NCBI RefSeq assembly: GCF_000719135.1
Contig: NZ_JOEK01000023.1
Span: forward strand, 1 to 26,799
DNA length: 26,799 nucleotides
DNA from: Streptomyces avicenniae
GTDB taxonomy: Bacteria; Actinomycetota; Actinomycetes; Streptomycetales; Streptomycetaceae
Direction: 5' to 3'
Below the pieces are notes generated by a model. That model saw only the letters and a list, made by a program, of their open reading frames with translations. It searched no databases and was not told the origin of the DNA. A program made the position numbers and the translations under genes. The first letter of the stretch is position 1; every line of letters starts with the position of its first letter. Below, in pieces: positions 7,623 to 19,517 of this stretch.

Positions 7623-8345
7623 ATGGGAGGCATGTACACGCATCTGAGGGCGGCTGCCGTCACCGGTGTCGCCCTGCTGGGACTGACACTGCTGCCCGCC
7701 GAGCACTCCGTGGGCACCGACACGCTGCCGGAGCGACGGCTGCGCACGGCGCTGCTGGACACCATGGACTTCCCCGAGGGCTGGGCCGGGGACAGCGCCC
7801 GCTCCGCGCGGGAACGCGGCTTCGGCGTGCCACAGCCGCAGGAACGGTCCTGCCGCGCGCTGTTCGACAGCGCCGAGGACACCGCGGAACGGGCGGGCTT
7901 CGCCAAGACGGAGAGCGGCCCGTTCGTCACCACCGTGCTGGCCTCGCACGGCAGCCAGGACGCCGCACGCGCCGCCCTCGCCACGTTCGAACGGACGGCC
8001 GCCGAGTGCCGCACGTTCCACACCCGCGAGGGCCCGGGGCGCGGCACCGTCACCGTCGCGTACGAGGCCGCCGACCTCGACCTCAAGGGGCTCGGCGACG
8101 AGAGCGCCGCCCTGCGCTTCGAGCGGCGCGCCGAGGGCGCGGGCGGCGGGACGCCCGTCGTCGCCGACGTGGTCATCGCCCGGGTCGGCGCGCAGGTGGT
8201 GCGCGTGGCCCAGGCGGGGCGCGACGACCGGGGCACGGACGGGCTGGAACCCATAGCCGACCGGGCCGTCGAGAAGCTGGAGCAGGTCACCGAGGGCGAG
8301 GACCCGGCGCCGCCGCCCGACCAGCCGGGCACCACGCGGCTGTGA
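7623..8345 (+). CDS. Secreted or membrane-anchored protein of unknown function, weakly PknH-sensor-like
   Basis: About 240 residues. An N-terminal hydrophobic stretch (roughly residues 8-25) after a single arginine looks like a signal peptide or anchor. No lipobox cysteine is seen. The rest is soluble and contains a LPEGW-like turn (DFPEGW, 50-54) and two cysteines (77 and 129) at a spacing reminiscent of the disulfide in PknH-type extracellular sensor domains. This is resemblance only, not a confident assignment. The start is uncertain: ATG 7623 is used because gggtgg precedes it; ATG 7632 has gggagg but only one base away; a longer frame begins at 7581. The protein ends in a proline-rich tail. 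Its position between the CBS and CDA-like genes suggests co-expression, though a hairpin precedes it. Confidence 0.7.
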   Translation: MGGMYTHLRAAAVTGVALLGLTLLPAEHSVGTDTLPERRLRTALLDTMDFPEGWAGDSARSARERGFGVPQPQERSCRALFDSAEDTAERAGFAKTESGPFVTTVLASHGSQDAARAALATFERTAAECRTFHTREGPGRGTVTVAYEAADLDLKGLGDESAALRFERRAEGAGGGTPVVADVVIARVGAQVVRVAQAGRDDRGTDGLEPIADRAVEKLEQVTEGEDPAPPPDQPGTTRL

Positions 8346-8375
8346 CCGCGCCCGGCAGGGCATAGGCTCGTCCGT

Positions 8376-8738
8376 ATGAGTGAAGCCCCCGAGGCCGCCG
8401 CCCTCGACCCCGAGGACCGCAAGATCATCACGCTGGCGCGCAGCGCCCGCGCCCGCAACCAGGTCCCCGAGGGCGCCGCCGTCCGCGACGACACGGGCCG
8501 CACCTACGTCGCCGCCACCGTCGCCCTCGACTCGCTGCGGCTGAGCGCGCTGCGCACCGCCGTCGCCATGGCGGTCGCGAGCGGCGCCGGGTCGCTGGAG
8601 GCCGCCGCCGTCGTCAGCGGCGCGGACGGGCTCCCCGCCGACGACCTCGCGGCCGTCTCCGACCTGGGCGGCCCCGGCACCCCGGTGCTCCTGGCTGGCC
8701 CCGACGGCACGCTTCGTGCGACGATCCCGGCCTCATGA
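8376..8738 (+). CDS. Cytidine-deaminase-like protein lacking catalytic residues
   Basis: A 120-residue protein that aligns along its length with small cytidine deaminases: an N-terminal helix (IITLARSARARNQVPEGAAV), the strand TYVAATVALDSL, a helix RTAVAMAVASG and a following beta strand. The zinc site is gone. Where the family has CAERTA, this protein reads SALRTA (Ser57, Ala58, Leu59), so both the first ligand and the catalytic glutamate are missing. Where the family has PCxxC, it reads PADDL (87-91). It is therefore unlikely to deaminate cytidine and may be a structural or regulatory relative. The reading frame is intact, so it is not a decayed gene. Its stop overlaps the era start by ATGA, implying coupled translation with era. 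Confidence 0.8.
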   Translation: MSEAPEAAALDPEDRKIITLARSARARNQVPEGAAVRDDTGRTYVAATVALDSLRLSALRTAVAMAVASGAGSLEAAAVVSGADGLPADDLAAVSDLGGPGTPVLLAGPDGTLRATIPAS

Positions 8739-9679
8739 GCAGCTCCAGCACCCCCGCCGGCCCGCCGCCCCACCGCTCCGGCTTCGCCTGTTTCGTCGGC
8801 CGCCCGAACGCGGGCAAGTCCACGCTGACCAACGCCCTCGTCGGCATCAAGGTCGCCATCACCTCCAACCGCCCGCAGACCACGCGCCACTCGGTGCGCG
8901 GCATCGTGCACCGCCCCGACGCGCAGCTCGTGCTGGTGGACACCCCGGGCCTGCACCGCCCGCGCACCCTCCTCGGCCAGCGCCTGAACGACGTCGTGCG
9001 CGCCACCTGGGCCGAGGTGGACGTGATCGGCTTCTGCCTGCCAGCGAACGAGAAGGTCGGCCCGGGCGACCGGTTCATCGCCAAGGAACTGGCCGCGATC
9101 AAGCGCACCCCGAAGATCGCGCTGGTCACCAAGACCGACCTGGTGCAGGGCGACGCGCTCGCCGAGCAGCTGATCGCCGTGGACCAGCTCGGCAAGGAGG
9201 CCGGGTTCGAGTTCGCCGAGATCGTGCCGGTCTCGGCCGTCGGGGGCCACCAGGTCGAGCTGGTCGCCGACCTGCTGACGCCGCTGCTGCCCGAGGGCCC
9301 GCCGCTCTACCCGGAGGGCGACCTCACGGACGAGCCGGAGCAGATCATGATCGCCGAGCTGATCCGCGAGGCGGCGCTGGAGGGCGTGCGGGACGAGCTG
9401 CCGCACTCCATCGCCGTGGTCGTCGAGGAGATGCTGCCGCGCGAGGACCGCCCCGCCGACCGGCCGCTCCTGGACATCCACGCCTTCCTCTACATCGAGC
9501 GGACCAGCCAGAAGGGCATCGTCATCGGCCCCAAGGGGCAGCGGCTGCGCGACGTCGGCACGAAGGCGCGCCGCCAGATCGAGGCGCTGCTCGGCACGCC
9601 CGTCTTCCTCGACCTGCACGTGAAGGTCGCCAAGGACTGGCAGCGGGACCCGAAGCAGCTGCGCAAGCTCGGCTTCTGA
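8735..9679 (+). CDS. era: GTPase Era, 30S ribosomal subunit assembly
   Basis: A 314-residue GTPase. It shows G1 GRPNAGKS at residues 22-29, the switch region NRPQTTRH, G3 DTPG at 69-72 and G4 TKTD at 132-135, where the usual Asn is Thr. A C-terminal KH domain contains KGIVIGPKGQRLRDVG. Era binds the 3' end of 16S rRNA and assists small-subunit maturation at the membrane-cytosol interface. Translation is probably coupled to the CDA-like gene through the ATGA overlap. The stop codon faces the stop of the convergent SRPBCC gene with only two bases between them, and the two stops together form the palindrome ctgacgtcag (9676-9685), leaving no room for a conventional terminator. Confidence 0.97.
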   Translation: MSSSSTPAGPPPHRSGFACFVGRPNAGKSTLTNALVGIKVAITSNRPQTTRHSVRGIVHRPDAQLVLVDTPGLHRPRTLLGQRLNDVVRATWAEVDVIGFCLPANEKVGPGDRFIAKELAAIKRTPKIALVTKTDLVQGDALAEQLIAVDQLGKEAGFEFAEIVPVSAVGGHQVELVADLLTPLLPEGPPLYPEGDLTDEPEQIMIAELIREAALEGVRDELPHSIAVVVEEMLPREDRPADRPLLDIHAFLYIERTSQKGIVIGPKGQRLRDVGTKARRQIEALLGTPVFLDLHVKVAKDWQRDPKQLRKLGF

Positions 9680-9681
9680 CG

Positions 9682-10173
9682 TCAGGCCAGCGCGTCGAAG
9701 TACGCCTTCTGCGCGGGGTAGTAGGCGTCGAAGTCGGGCCTGGGCCCACCGGTGCGCGCCGCGGTGAGCATGTCCAGGTAGTACTCCCAGCCCGGCCCGG
9801 TCTCGGCGAGGTGCTCGGTGGACGCGAGGTGCTGGACGAGGCGGAGTTCCGTGCTGCCGCCGGTCCCGGCGAGCAGCAGCTCCATGGACCAGTGACCGGC
9901 CTCGTCGTCCATCGAGACGGCGAGCCGGTGCGGTGGTTCGCAGACCTCGATCAGCACCGGGCACCAGGGCGCCGACTCCTCGAACGCCATCTGCACCTCG
10001 ACGGTGCGGCCCTGCCCCGCCCGGCCGCGCCACGCGCCGAACCAGCGGGCGGTGCGCTCCGGCTCCGTGACGCTCGCCCAGACGTCGTCGGCGCCGGCGG
10101 GGTACGTGCGGGTGAGGACCAGGTCGTACCCCGTGGGCGTCGGGACGAGCCGGGCTGAGGGCTCAGGTGTCAT
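9682..10173 (-). CDS. SRPBCC / AHSA1-type small-ligand-binding domain protein
   Basis: A 163-residue single-domain protein of the START-like AHSA1 family. Typical features are the opening strand with TRTYPAGADDVWASVTEP, the WFGAW block and the C-terminal helix WEYYLDMLTAAR. These proteins bind hydrophobic small molecules in a deep cavity; in bacteria they are very often encoded next to an ArsR regulator, as here. The gene overlaps the upstream arsR by ATGA, so both come from one transcript controlled by the ArsR. The ligand is unknown. Confidence 0.88.
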   Translation of the reverse strand: MTPEPSARLVPTPTGYDLVLTRTYPAGADDVWASVTEPERTARWFGAWRGRAGQGRTVEVQMAFEESAPWCPVLIEVCEPPHRLAVSMDDEAGHWSMELLLAGTGGSTELRLVQHLASTEHLAETGPGWEYYLDMLTAARTGGPRPDFDAYYPAQKAYFDALA

Positions 10174-10586
10174 GCCGTGTTCTCCTCGGAGTGGTGGGTC
10201 GTCGTCGTGCGCGGGGTGCTCGTGGGCTCCGCCCGGCTCCGGTCACGCCGGGTGCGGTGGACCTCGGTCTCCAGTGCCGCCAGCCGCCGCGTCCAGGCGG
10301 ACCGCTCGGCGTCGAACTGCGCGAGCCACCCGGCGAGACGGCCCAGCCGGGAAGGGACGAGCGAGTAGTGCCGGTGGCGTCCTGCCTGCTCGTCCGTGAC
10401 CAGGCCGCTCTCCCGCAGCACGCGCAGATGGCGGCTCACCGCCGGGCGGCTGATGGTGAACGCCGCGGCGATCTCGCCCGCCGTCAGCGGGGTGTCGCGC
10501 AGCATGACCAGGATCTCCCGGCGCACCGGATCGGCGATCGCGTCAGCCACCTCGGTCAGTTCGTCCACCCGGAAAGCGTAACCCAT
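10170..10586 (-). CDS. ArsR family winged-helix repressor
   Basis: A 138-residue regulator. The winged helix spans roughly residues 12-90, with EIAAAFTISRPAVSRHLRVL as helix-turn-helix and RHRHYSL in the wing. The conserved DPVRREIL start of the fold is present. No cysteine metal site (such as CVC) is seen, so metal sensing is unlikely; the effector may be a ligand handled by the co-transcribed SRPBCC protein. The ATG at 10586 has no ribosome-binding site and sits inside a 16-bp palindrome, so the gene may be read from a leaderless or very short-leader mRNA and repress itself. A GTG at codon 7 is a less likely start. Confidence 0.88.
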   Translation of the reverse strand: MGYAFRVDELTEVADAIADPVRREILVMLRDTPLTAGEIAAAFTISRPAVSRHLRVLRESGLVTDEQAGRHRHYSLVPSRLGRLAGWLAQFDAERSAWTRRLAALETEVHRTRRDRSRAEPTSTPRTTTTHHSEENTA

Positions 10587-10593
10587 GGGTTAC
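10578..10593. promoter_or_regulatory. Predicted ArsR operator overlapping the arsR start codon
   Basis: gtaacccatgggttac is a perfect 16-bp palindrome that contains the arsR ATG (complement of 10584-10586). AT-containing palindromes of this size are rare in such GC-rich DNA, and the position is right for autorepression. Confidence 0.6.
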
Positions 10594-10663
10594 ACGTCTG
10601 ATCGCCCCTGCCCCGGCCTCGCGCACAGGTCAACTCCCGTCGCCATGCGTGACGTTCGGGTCC

Positions 10664-10677
10664 GCCGACATGTCGGC
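10664..10677. promoter_or_regulatory. Perfect 14-bp palindrome in the arsR-SDR intergenic region
   Basis: gccgacatgtcggc reads the same on both strands. It lies about 80 bp before arsR and about 200 bp before the divergent SDR gene, and could bind a dimeric regulator of either. A weaker inverted repeat (cgtac/gtacg, 10754-10769) lies nearer the SDR gene. The remainder of 10594-10873 shows no gene that can be supported. Confidence 0.35.
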
Positions 10678-10873
10678 CATGTGAACGGGCGTGACAATGC
10701 GAGCCCCGCGCGGGCTGTCCTGGCGCCACGGTCGGGGCGGGTTCCCCCGAGGACGTACGCTGCAGTACGGGCGTGCGCGTGACCGGTGGGGCGGGGGAGA
10801 GGACCCGGCCGCCGCGCGACGTCACCCTCGTCCGGCCCTCCCGGGCCACCAGGAACATCTCACGGAGGCACCC

Positions 10874-11527
10874 ATGTCCACAGCGGTCGTCATCGGCGTC
10901 GGGCCCGGCATCGGCACGGCGGTGGCCCGCCGCTTCGCGCGGGAGGGCTTCTCGCTCGGGCTCGTCGCCCGGCGCGCGGAGACGGTCTCTGACGCCGCCG
11001 CGGCCGTCGCCGACACCGGCGTCCCCGTCGTGACGGCGACGGCCGACGTCGCCGACGAGGACGCCCTCCACGCCGCCCTCGACACGCTGACCGGCGCCCT
11101 GGGCACCCCCGACGTGGTCGTATACAACGCCGCGCTCGTCCGCCCCGACGCCGTCGGCGAGCTGTCGCTGCGCGAGCACCGCGACGCCTGGGCCGTCAAC
11201 GTGGGCGGCGCCCTCGTCGCCGCCGCCCGCCTCGCGCCCGGCATGACGCAGCGCGGCGGCGGCTCGTTCCTCATCACCTCCGGCATGCCCCAGGTGAAGC
11301 CGGAGTATGTCAGCCTGTCACTCGGCAAGGCGGGCGTACGGGCCCTGGTGGCGCTGCTCGACGCGACGTACGGCCCCTCGGGCGTGCACGCGGCGGCCGT
11401 CACCGTGGACGGCCCGGTGGCGCCAGGCACCGCGTTCGACCCGGACGTCATAGCCGCCCATTACTGGGACCTCCACACCCAGGCCCGCGCCGAGTGGACG
11501 CACGACGTGCTCCACACCGGCGCCTGA
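10874..11527 (+). CDS. Short-chain dehydrogenase/reductase-like protein with atypical active site
   Basis: A 217-residue Rossmann-fold protein. The start is the ATG at 10874, with ggagg five bases upstream; a longer open frame upstream is noncoding in character. The nucleotide-binding glycine motif (IGVGPGIG), an NAA in place of NNAG, and the structural Asn in WAVNVGG are present. The catalytic YxxxK is not: the lysine of LGKAG has Leu four residues before it, while the nearest tyrosine is seven before. Either a different residue acts as acid/base or the protein is not a classical dehydrogenase. It is somewhat short for the family. It stands alone, convergent with the TerB-like gene six bases away. 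Confidence 0.85.
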   Translation: MSTAVVIGVGPGIGTAVARRFAREGFSLGLVARRAETVSDAAAAVADTGVPVVTATADVADEDALHAALDTLTGALGTPDVVVYNAALVRPDAVGELSLREHRDAWAVNVGGALVAAARLAPGMTQRGGGSFLITSGMPQVKPEYVSLSLGKAGVRALVALLDATYGPSGVHAAAVTVDGPVAPGTAFDPDVIAAHYWDLHTQARAEWTHDVLHTGA

Positions 11528-11533
11528 GCGCGG

Positions 11534-12184
11534 TCAGTTGGAGGCGGCAGCCGCCGCCTCGGCGAGGAGATGGTCCGTCTCCGCCTCCGACAGGCCGAGG
11601 GCGTCCCCGATGGTGACGAGCGCCGCGCGCTCCGCCGCCCGGTAGGGCCCGTCGGCCAGCGCGATGCGGGCGCCCTGGAAGACCAGCGTCTCCCGGCCAG
11701 GACCCTCCAGGTGCGGCGCGAGCGCGCCGAGCGTCGCGTGGACCTCGTGGCTCATCAGCGGCGACCGGTGGCAGGCGAGCGCCGCCTGGAGGGTCAGCAG
11801 CCGCTCCTCCGTGCACTCGGGGAAGCCCGCCGCGCGCACCGTCTCCACGGCGCTGCGCCGCGCCGCCGGCTCGTCGCCGCCCGCCGACAGCATCAGCAGG
11901 GCGACGGAGTGCACCGCGTCGCGCAGCAGCCCGGCGAGCCGCGTCGTGGTGGGCCGGTCGAGGACGGACACCGGATGGTGCGCGCGGCACGAGGCGCACT
12001 CCACGACGGGCTCCACCGCGCCGCGCGGCAGCAGCGGCACGCCGAGCAGCGTGAACCGCCGCCTGCCGGTCATCCGCTGGTAGCAGCGGTCACCGCCGCA
12101 GCCCGCGCAGTAGAAATCACCGTCGTCGATCACGCGCCAGGCCGTGCGGACTCCTGCCACCCTCGCCCCGCTGGAGTGCACCAC
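11534..12184 (-). CDS. Zinc-ribbon / TerB-like domain protein of unknown function
   Basis: A 216-residue protein beginning with GTG, with ggaggt five bases upstream. Residues 24-70 form a probable zinc ribbon (CAGC at 26-29 and CASC at 63-66). The rest is alpha-helical and resembles the TerB/DjlA-like tellurite-resistance fold (LMLSAGGDEPAARRS, then DGPYRAAERAALVTIGDALGLS). TerB-like proteins are acidic helical, often metal-linked proteins of uncertain role. No ter operon partner (terA, terD, terC) is nearby, so tellurite resistance should not be assumed. An imperfect inverted repeat (aacatcgcc at 12209, ggcgtgatgtt at 12221) lies before the gene and may be an operator. Confidence 0.75.
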   Translation of the reverse strand: MVHSSGARVAGVRTAWRVIDDGDFYCAGCGGDRCYQRMTGRRRFTLLGVPLLPRGAVEPVVECASCRAHHPVSVLDRPTTTRLAGLLRDAVHSVALLMLSAGGDEPAARRSAVETVRAAGFPECTEERLLTLQAALACHRSPLMSHEVHATLGALAPHLEGPGRETLVFQGARIALADGPYRAAERAALVTIGDALGLSEAETDHLLAEAAAAASN

Positions 12185-12294
12185 GCCGTACCTCCGTTAC
12201 CGTCCGGCAACATCGCCGTGGGCGTGATGTTAACCACACCACGGGCCCGGCGTCAGTAGTGCGTCAGCACAAACCGGCCACCGGGCCCGGGGAA

Positions 12295-12310
12295 CGGCGC
12301 GACAGCGCCG
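12295..12310 (-). terminator. Probable leuA terminator hairpin
   Basis: cggcgc and gcgccg, with a four-base loop, begin five bases after the leuA stop on the minus strand. The stem is short but GC-rich and well placed. No T-run follows. Confidence 0.4.
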
Positions 12311-12315
12311 GGTCG

Positions 12316-16568
<4,253 letters not shown>

Positions 16569-16579
<11 letters not shown>

Positions 16580-17843
16580 TGGCGCCATGCCGCCGCCCGC
16601 ACTGATACGTCCCTTCTTCCCGGAGGAGCCGGGCACCGTCCCGTCCCTCCGGGAAGACGTGCTGGTCGCCCTCGGCACGGGCACCGCCTGCGCGCTGACG
16701 ACGCTGCTGCGGGACCCGCACGGCCAGGGGCTCGACGTCACCGGGTGGCTGCTGCTGGCCGGGCTGGTGCTGCCGCTGATCTGGCGGCGGCGCGCCCCGT
16801 TCCCCGTGCTGCTGCTGCACCTCGCGGTGGCCTCCGTCTTCCACGGGCAGGACTACGACCACGTCGCGCCGTTCGCCGCCACGGCGGTGGCGGTGTACTC
16901 GGTCTCGGTCGCCGGGCCGCGCTGGCGGACCGTCACCATGGCCCACGCCCTCGTCCTCATCGCGCTGTCGATCATCCTGTGGCGCGACTACGAGGTGGGG
17001 ATGAGCATCTTCCGCGTCTCCGGATGGATCCTCGTCTTCATGGTCCTGGGCGAGGTGATGCGGCTGCACGGCCAGTACCTGATCGCCGTGAACGAGCGCG
17101 CCGAACGCGCCGAGCGCACGCGGGAGGAGGAGGCCGCGCGCCGCGTCGCCGAGGAGCGGCTGCGCATCGCGCGCGACCTGCACGACCTCCTCGCCCACAG
17201 CATCACGGTCATCGGCGTGCGCACCTCGGTCGCGTCCCATCTCCTCACCACCGACCCGGACCGCCTCGACCGGTACCTGCTGGCCGAGGCGCTCGACGGC
17301 ATCTCGGAGACCTGCCGCGAGGCCCGCGCCGACCTGCGCACCACGCTGCGGGTCCTGCGCGGCGACGACCCCGGCGGCGAGGGCACCGAGGGCAGCGCCC
17401 CGCCGCCGGGACTTGCGGGCATACCCGAGCTGACGCGGACCGCCGAGGAGGCGGGGGCGCGGGTGACGCTCACGGTCGGCGGGCCCGAGGTGGTGCCGCC
17501 CGTCGTCGGCGCGGCGGCGTACCGGATCGTCCAGGAGTCGCTGACGAACGCGGTGCGGCACGCCGGGCCCGGCGTCGGCGTCACGGTCTCGGTGGTCGGC
17601 ACGGACTCCGGGCTGCGGATCGCGGTCATGGACGACGGCGGGGCGGGCGGCGGGGCGGGCGCCGGGCGCGGGGAGCCCACGCAGCCGCCGGGTTTCGGCA
17701 TCACGGGGATGCGGGAGCGTGCCCGCAGCATCGGCGGCACCCTGAGCGCCGTGCCCCGTCAGCCGGGCCGTGGCTTCGCGGTCACGGCGGAACTGCCCGT
17801 CGCGGTGGGCGGCGGCGAAGAGGCGACGGAGGCTTCCGCGTGA
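16569..17843 (+). CDS. Membrane histidine kinase, NarL/DesK type (HisKA_3)
   Basis: A 424-residue sensor. Four to five hydrophobic segments fill residues 29-165 with only short loops, so the signal is probably sensed within or near the membrane. A coiled linker (170-200) leads to the dimerisation box ARDLHDLLAH with phospho-acceptor His205. The HATPase domain follows (QESLTNAVRHA as N-box, GFGITGMRERA as G2). The start overlaps the mmpL stop by 11 bases; an ATG at 16587 would give a slightly shorter protein. Its stop overlaps the regulator start by GTGA, so mmpL, kinase and regulator form a coupled operon. Confidence 0.94.
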
Positions 17844-18523
17844 CCCGGTCCGACATCCGCGTCCTGCTGGCCGACGACCAGACCCTGGTGCGCTCGGCCT
17901 TCGCGATGCTCGTCGAATCCGCGCCCGGCATGTCCGTCGTCGGCCAGGCGGGCACCGGCCGTGAGGCGGTGGCGCAGGCCCGGGCCTGCCGCGCCGACCT
18001 CGTGCTGATGGACATCCGGATGCCGGAGGGCGACGGCATCGAGGCGACCCGCGCCATCGCCGCGGACGAGGACCTGGCGGGCGTGCGGGTCCTCGTCCTC
18101 ACCACCTACGACACGGACGAGCACGTCGTCGAGGCGCTGCGGGCCGGGGCGTCCGGCTTCCTCGTCAAGGACACGCGGCCCGCCGACCTGCTCGACGCGA
18201 TCCGTACCGTCGCGGCGGGCGAGGCGCTGCTGTCGCCCGGGCCGACGGCGCGCCTGATCGCCCGCGCGCTGCGCGCGCCCACGGCCCCGGCCGCGCCCCA
18301 GGCGCCGCCGGGGCTCGACCGGCTCTCGGACCGGGAGCGGCAGGTCCTCGTCCTGGTGGCGCGCGGGCTGAACAACGGGGAGATCGCCGAGACGCTGTCC
18401 CTGTCGCCGCTGACGGCGAAGACGCACGTGAGCCGCATCATGGGCAAGCTCGGCGCCCGGGACCGGGCCCAACTCGTCATCTCCGCCTACGAGTCGGGCC
18501 TGGTGACGCCGGGCGGGCCCTGA
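17840..18523 (+). CDS. NarL/LuxR-type response regulator
   Basis: A 227-residue regulator with a GTG start preceded by cggagg at seven bases. The receiver domain (residues 5-120) has the acidic pair ADD at 11-13, phospho-acceptor Asp58 in LVLMDIRMP, the switch Thr in LTTYDTDEHV and the conserved Lys in FLVKDT. A linker rich in Ala and Pro precedes the LuxR helix-turn-helix (LSDRERQVLVLVARGLNNGE onwards, ending with KLGARDRAQLV). It is the partner of the kinase just upstream. Likely targets are its own operon, including mmpL; the inverted repeat at 14284-14317 is a candidate site. Confidence 0.96.
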   Translation: MTRSDIRVLLADDQTLVRSAFAMLVESAPGMSVVGQAGTGREAVAQARACRADLVLMDIRMPEGDGIEATRAIAADEDLAGVRVLVLTTYDTDEHVVEALRAGASGFLVKDTRPADLLDAIRTVAAGEALLSPGPTARLIARALRAPTAPAAPQAPPGLDRLSDRERQVLVLVARGLNNGEIAETLSLSPLTAKTHVSRIMGKLGARDRAQLVISAYESGLVTPGGP

Positions 18524-18535
18524 GCGGGGGGCCCG
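18514..18535. terminator. Bidirectional terminator between response regulator and marR
   Basis: cgggccc (18514-18520) and gggcccg (18529-18535) form a perfect 7-bp stem with an eight-base loop that contains the regulator stop codon. It sits at the meeting point of two convergent genes 15 bp apart and could end both transcripts. Confidence 0.45.
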
Positions 18536-18538
18536 GCG

Positions 18539-19039
18539 TCAGTCCGCCGTCAGCCCTTCGGCCGCCGTGGCGCCCTCGTCCGTCACGCGGCGCAGGAAGC
18601 CGGTGAGCAGCGTCAGCTCCTCCTCGGTGTAGTCCGCGCACACCGCGTCGAGCGCGGCGTTCATCCCGGCGTAGAGCCGGAACACCTCGGCCGTCCTGCC
18701 GGGGACGGCCCGTACGGTCACCGCGCGCCGGTCCGCCGCCTGCGGGTCGCGTTCGCGGACCACCCAGCCGTCGCGCTGGAGCCGGTCGAGGACGCCGGTC
18801 ATGGTCGCGGGGTGCAGCCCGGCGCGGCGGGCGAGGGCGCTGGGGCTGAGCGGGCCCTGGAGCGCGAGCACTTCGAGGCAGTCGAGATCCACGTCCCGGA
18901 GCTTCAGGCGGCTGCCGACCCGGTGGCCGAGCAGCGCGAGCTGGCTCTGGAGCGCCCGCAGCGACCCCTTCACCGCCACCGTGGCCCGCCGGTGGCCCCG
19001 GTCGGGCACCCCCTCCACCGAAGGTCGTACGGAATCCAT
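18539..19039 (-). CDS. MarR family transcriptional regulator
   Basis: A 166-residue winged-helix regulator. The DNA-binding region is seen at residues 64-100 (SPSALARRAGLHPATMTGVL, then RDGWVVRERDPQAADRRAV), with helices on either side for dimerisation. The start is well supported by gaggag eight bases upstream. It is divergent from a DoxX-like membrane protein gene 103 bp away, which is its likely target. An unusually AT-rich patch with an inverted repeat covers its start region. The inducer is unknown. It shares no obvious operator words with the MarR at 1397-1825, so the two are probably independent. Confidence 0.92.
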   Translation of the reverse strand: MDSVRPSVEGVPDRGHRRATVAVKGSLRALQSQLALLGHRVGSRLKLRDVDLDCLEVLALQGPLSPSALARRAGLHPATMTGVLDRLQRDGWVVRERDPQAADRRAVTVRAVPGRTAEVFRLYAGMNAALDAVCADYTEEELTLLTGFLRRVTDEGATAAEGLTAD

Positions 19040-19060
19040 ACGTTATGCTCCTCGTATTAT
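19037..19060. promoter_or_regulatory. AT-rich promoter/operator patch between marR and the DoxX-like gene
   Basis: This patch stands out as AT-rich in GC-rich surroundings. It holds atacg and cgtat as an inverted repeat and, on the minus strand, ataata-like bases placed to act as a promoter or regulator site just before marR. It is the natural place for autoregulation and control of the divergent gene. No -35 element could be assigned. Confidence 0.35.
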
Positions 19061-19142
19061 CTCGATCGCGTGGTCGTGGCGCGCCCGCACCACCGTACGG
19101 CGCGCGCCCGCGCCACCACGCCCCGAGGAACGGAGCACCGCC

Positions 19143-19499
19143 ATGTCCACCGCACACCTCGTCGTCACCCTGCTCGCCATCGCCGCCAACGCCTTCTCCG
19201 GCGTCGGCGCGATCCTCCGCCTCCCCGCGATACTCCCCGGCATGGCCCGCGTCGGCATCCCCGAGTCCTGGCTCGTCTTCCCCATCGGCACCCTGAAGCT
19301 CGCCGGCGCCGCCGGTCTCCTCCTCGGCCTCCTCGGCGTCCCCCACATCGGCCACGCCGCCGCCCTCGGGCTCGTCCTCTACTTCCTGGCCGCGCTCGGC
19401 TTCCACGTCCGCGCCCGCGACTTCTCCTCCCAGTTCGGCCTGGCCGTCGGCTTCGTCGTGCTCAACTCCGCCACCTTCGCCCTCACCCTCGCCTCCTGA
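19143..19499 (+). CDS. DoxX-like small membrane protein
   Basis: A 118-residue protein with four predicted transmembrane helices (about residues 5-25, 40-65, 70-88, 97-117), the size and layout of the DoxX-like family. The ATG has ggag seven bases upstream. Members are found with quinone or thiosulfate metabolism and with redox-stress functions, but most, including this one, have no proven activity. It is divergent from a MarR regulator and ends 18 bp from the convergent MFS gene. Confidence 0.85.
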   Translation: MSTAHLVVTLLAIAANAFSGVGAILRLPAILPGMARVGIPESWLVFPIGTLKLAGAAGLLLGLLGVPHIGHAAALGLVLYFLAALGFHVRARDFSSQFGLAVGFVVLNSATFALTLAS

Positions 19500-19517
19500 G
19501 GGCAAGCCCGCGGTACG

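Noticed and set aside
7632..7634. Alternative ATG of the secreted protein with gggagg next to it
   Set aside because: The ribosome-binding site is only one base from this ATG, too close; kept as an alternative in the gene entry.
5777..8503. 908-residue minus-strand open frame opposite ybeY, the CBS gene and the secreted protein
   Set aside because: Antisense to recognised genes, no domain visible; long empty frames on the opposite strand are common at this GC content.
10585..10782. 65-residue open frame in the arsR-SDR intergenic region
   Set aside because: It starts inside the arsR palindrome and has no ribosome-binding site or motif.
11534..12184. Calling the TerB-like gene a tellurite resistance determinant
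   Set aside because: No terA, terC, terD or terZ neighbour, and the domain alone does not show this function.
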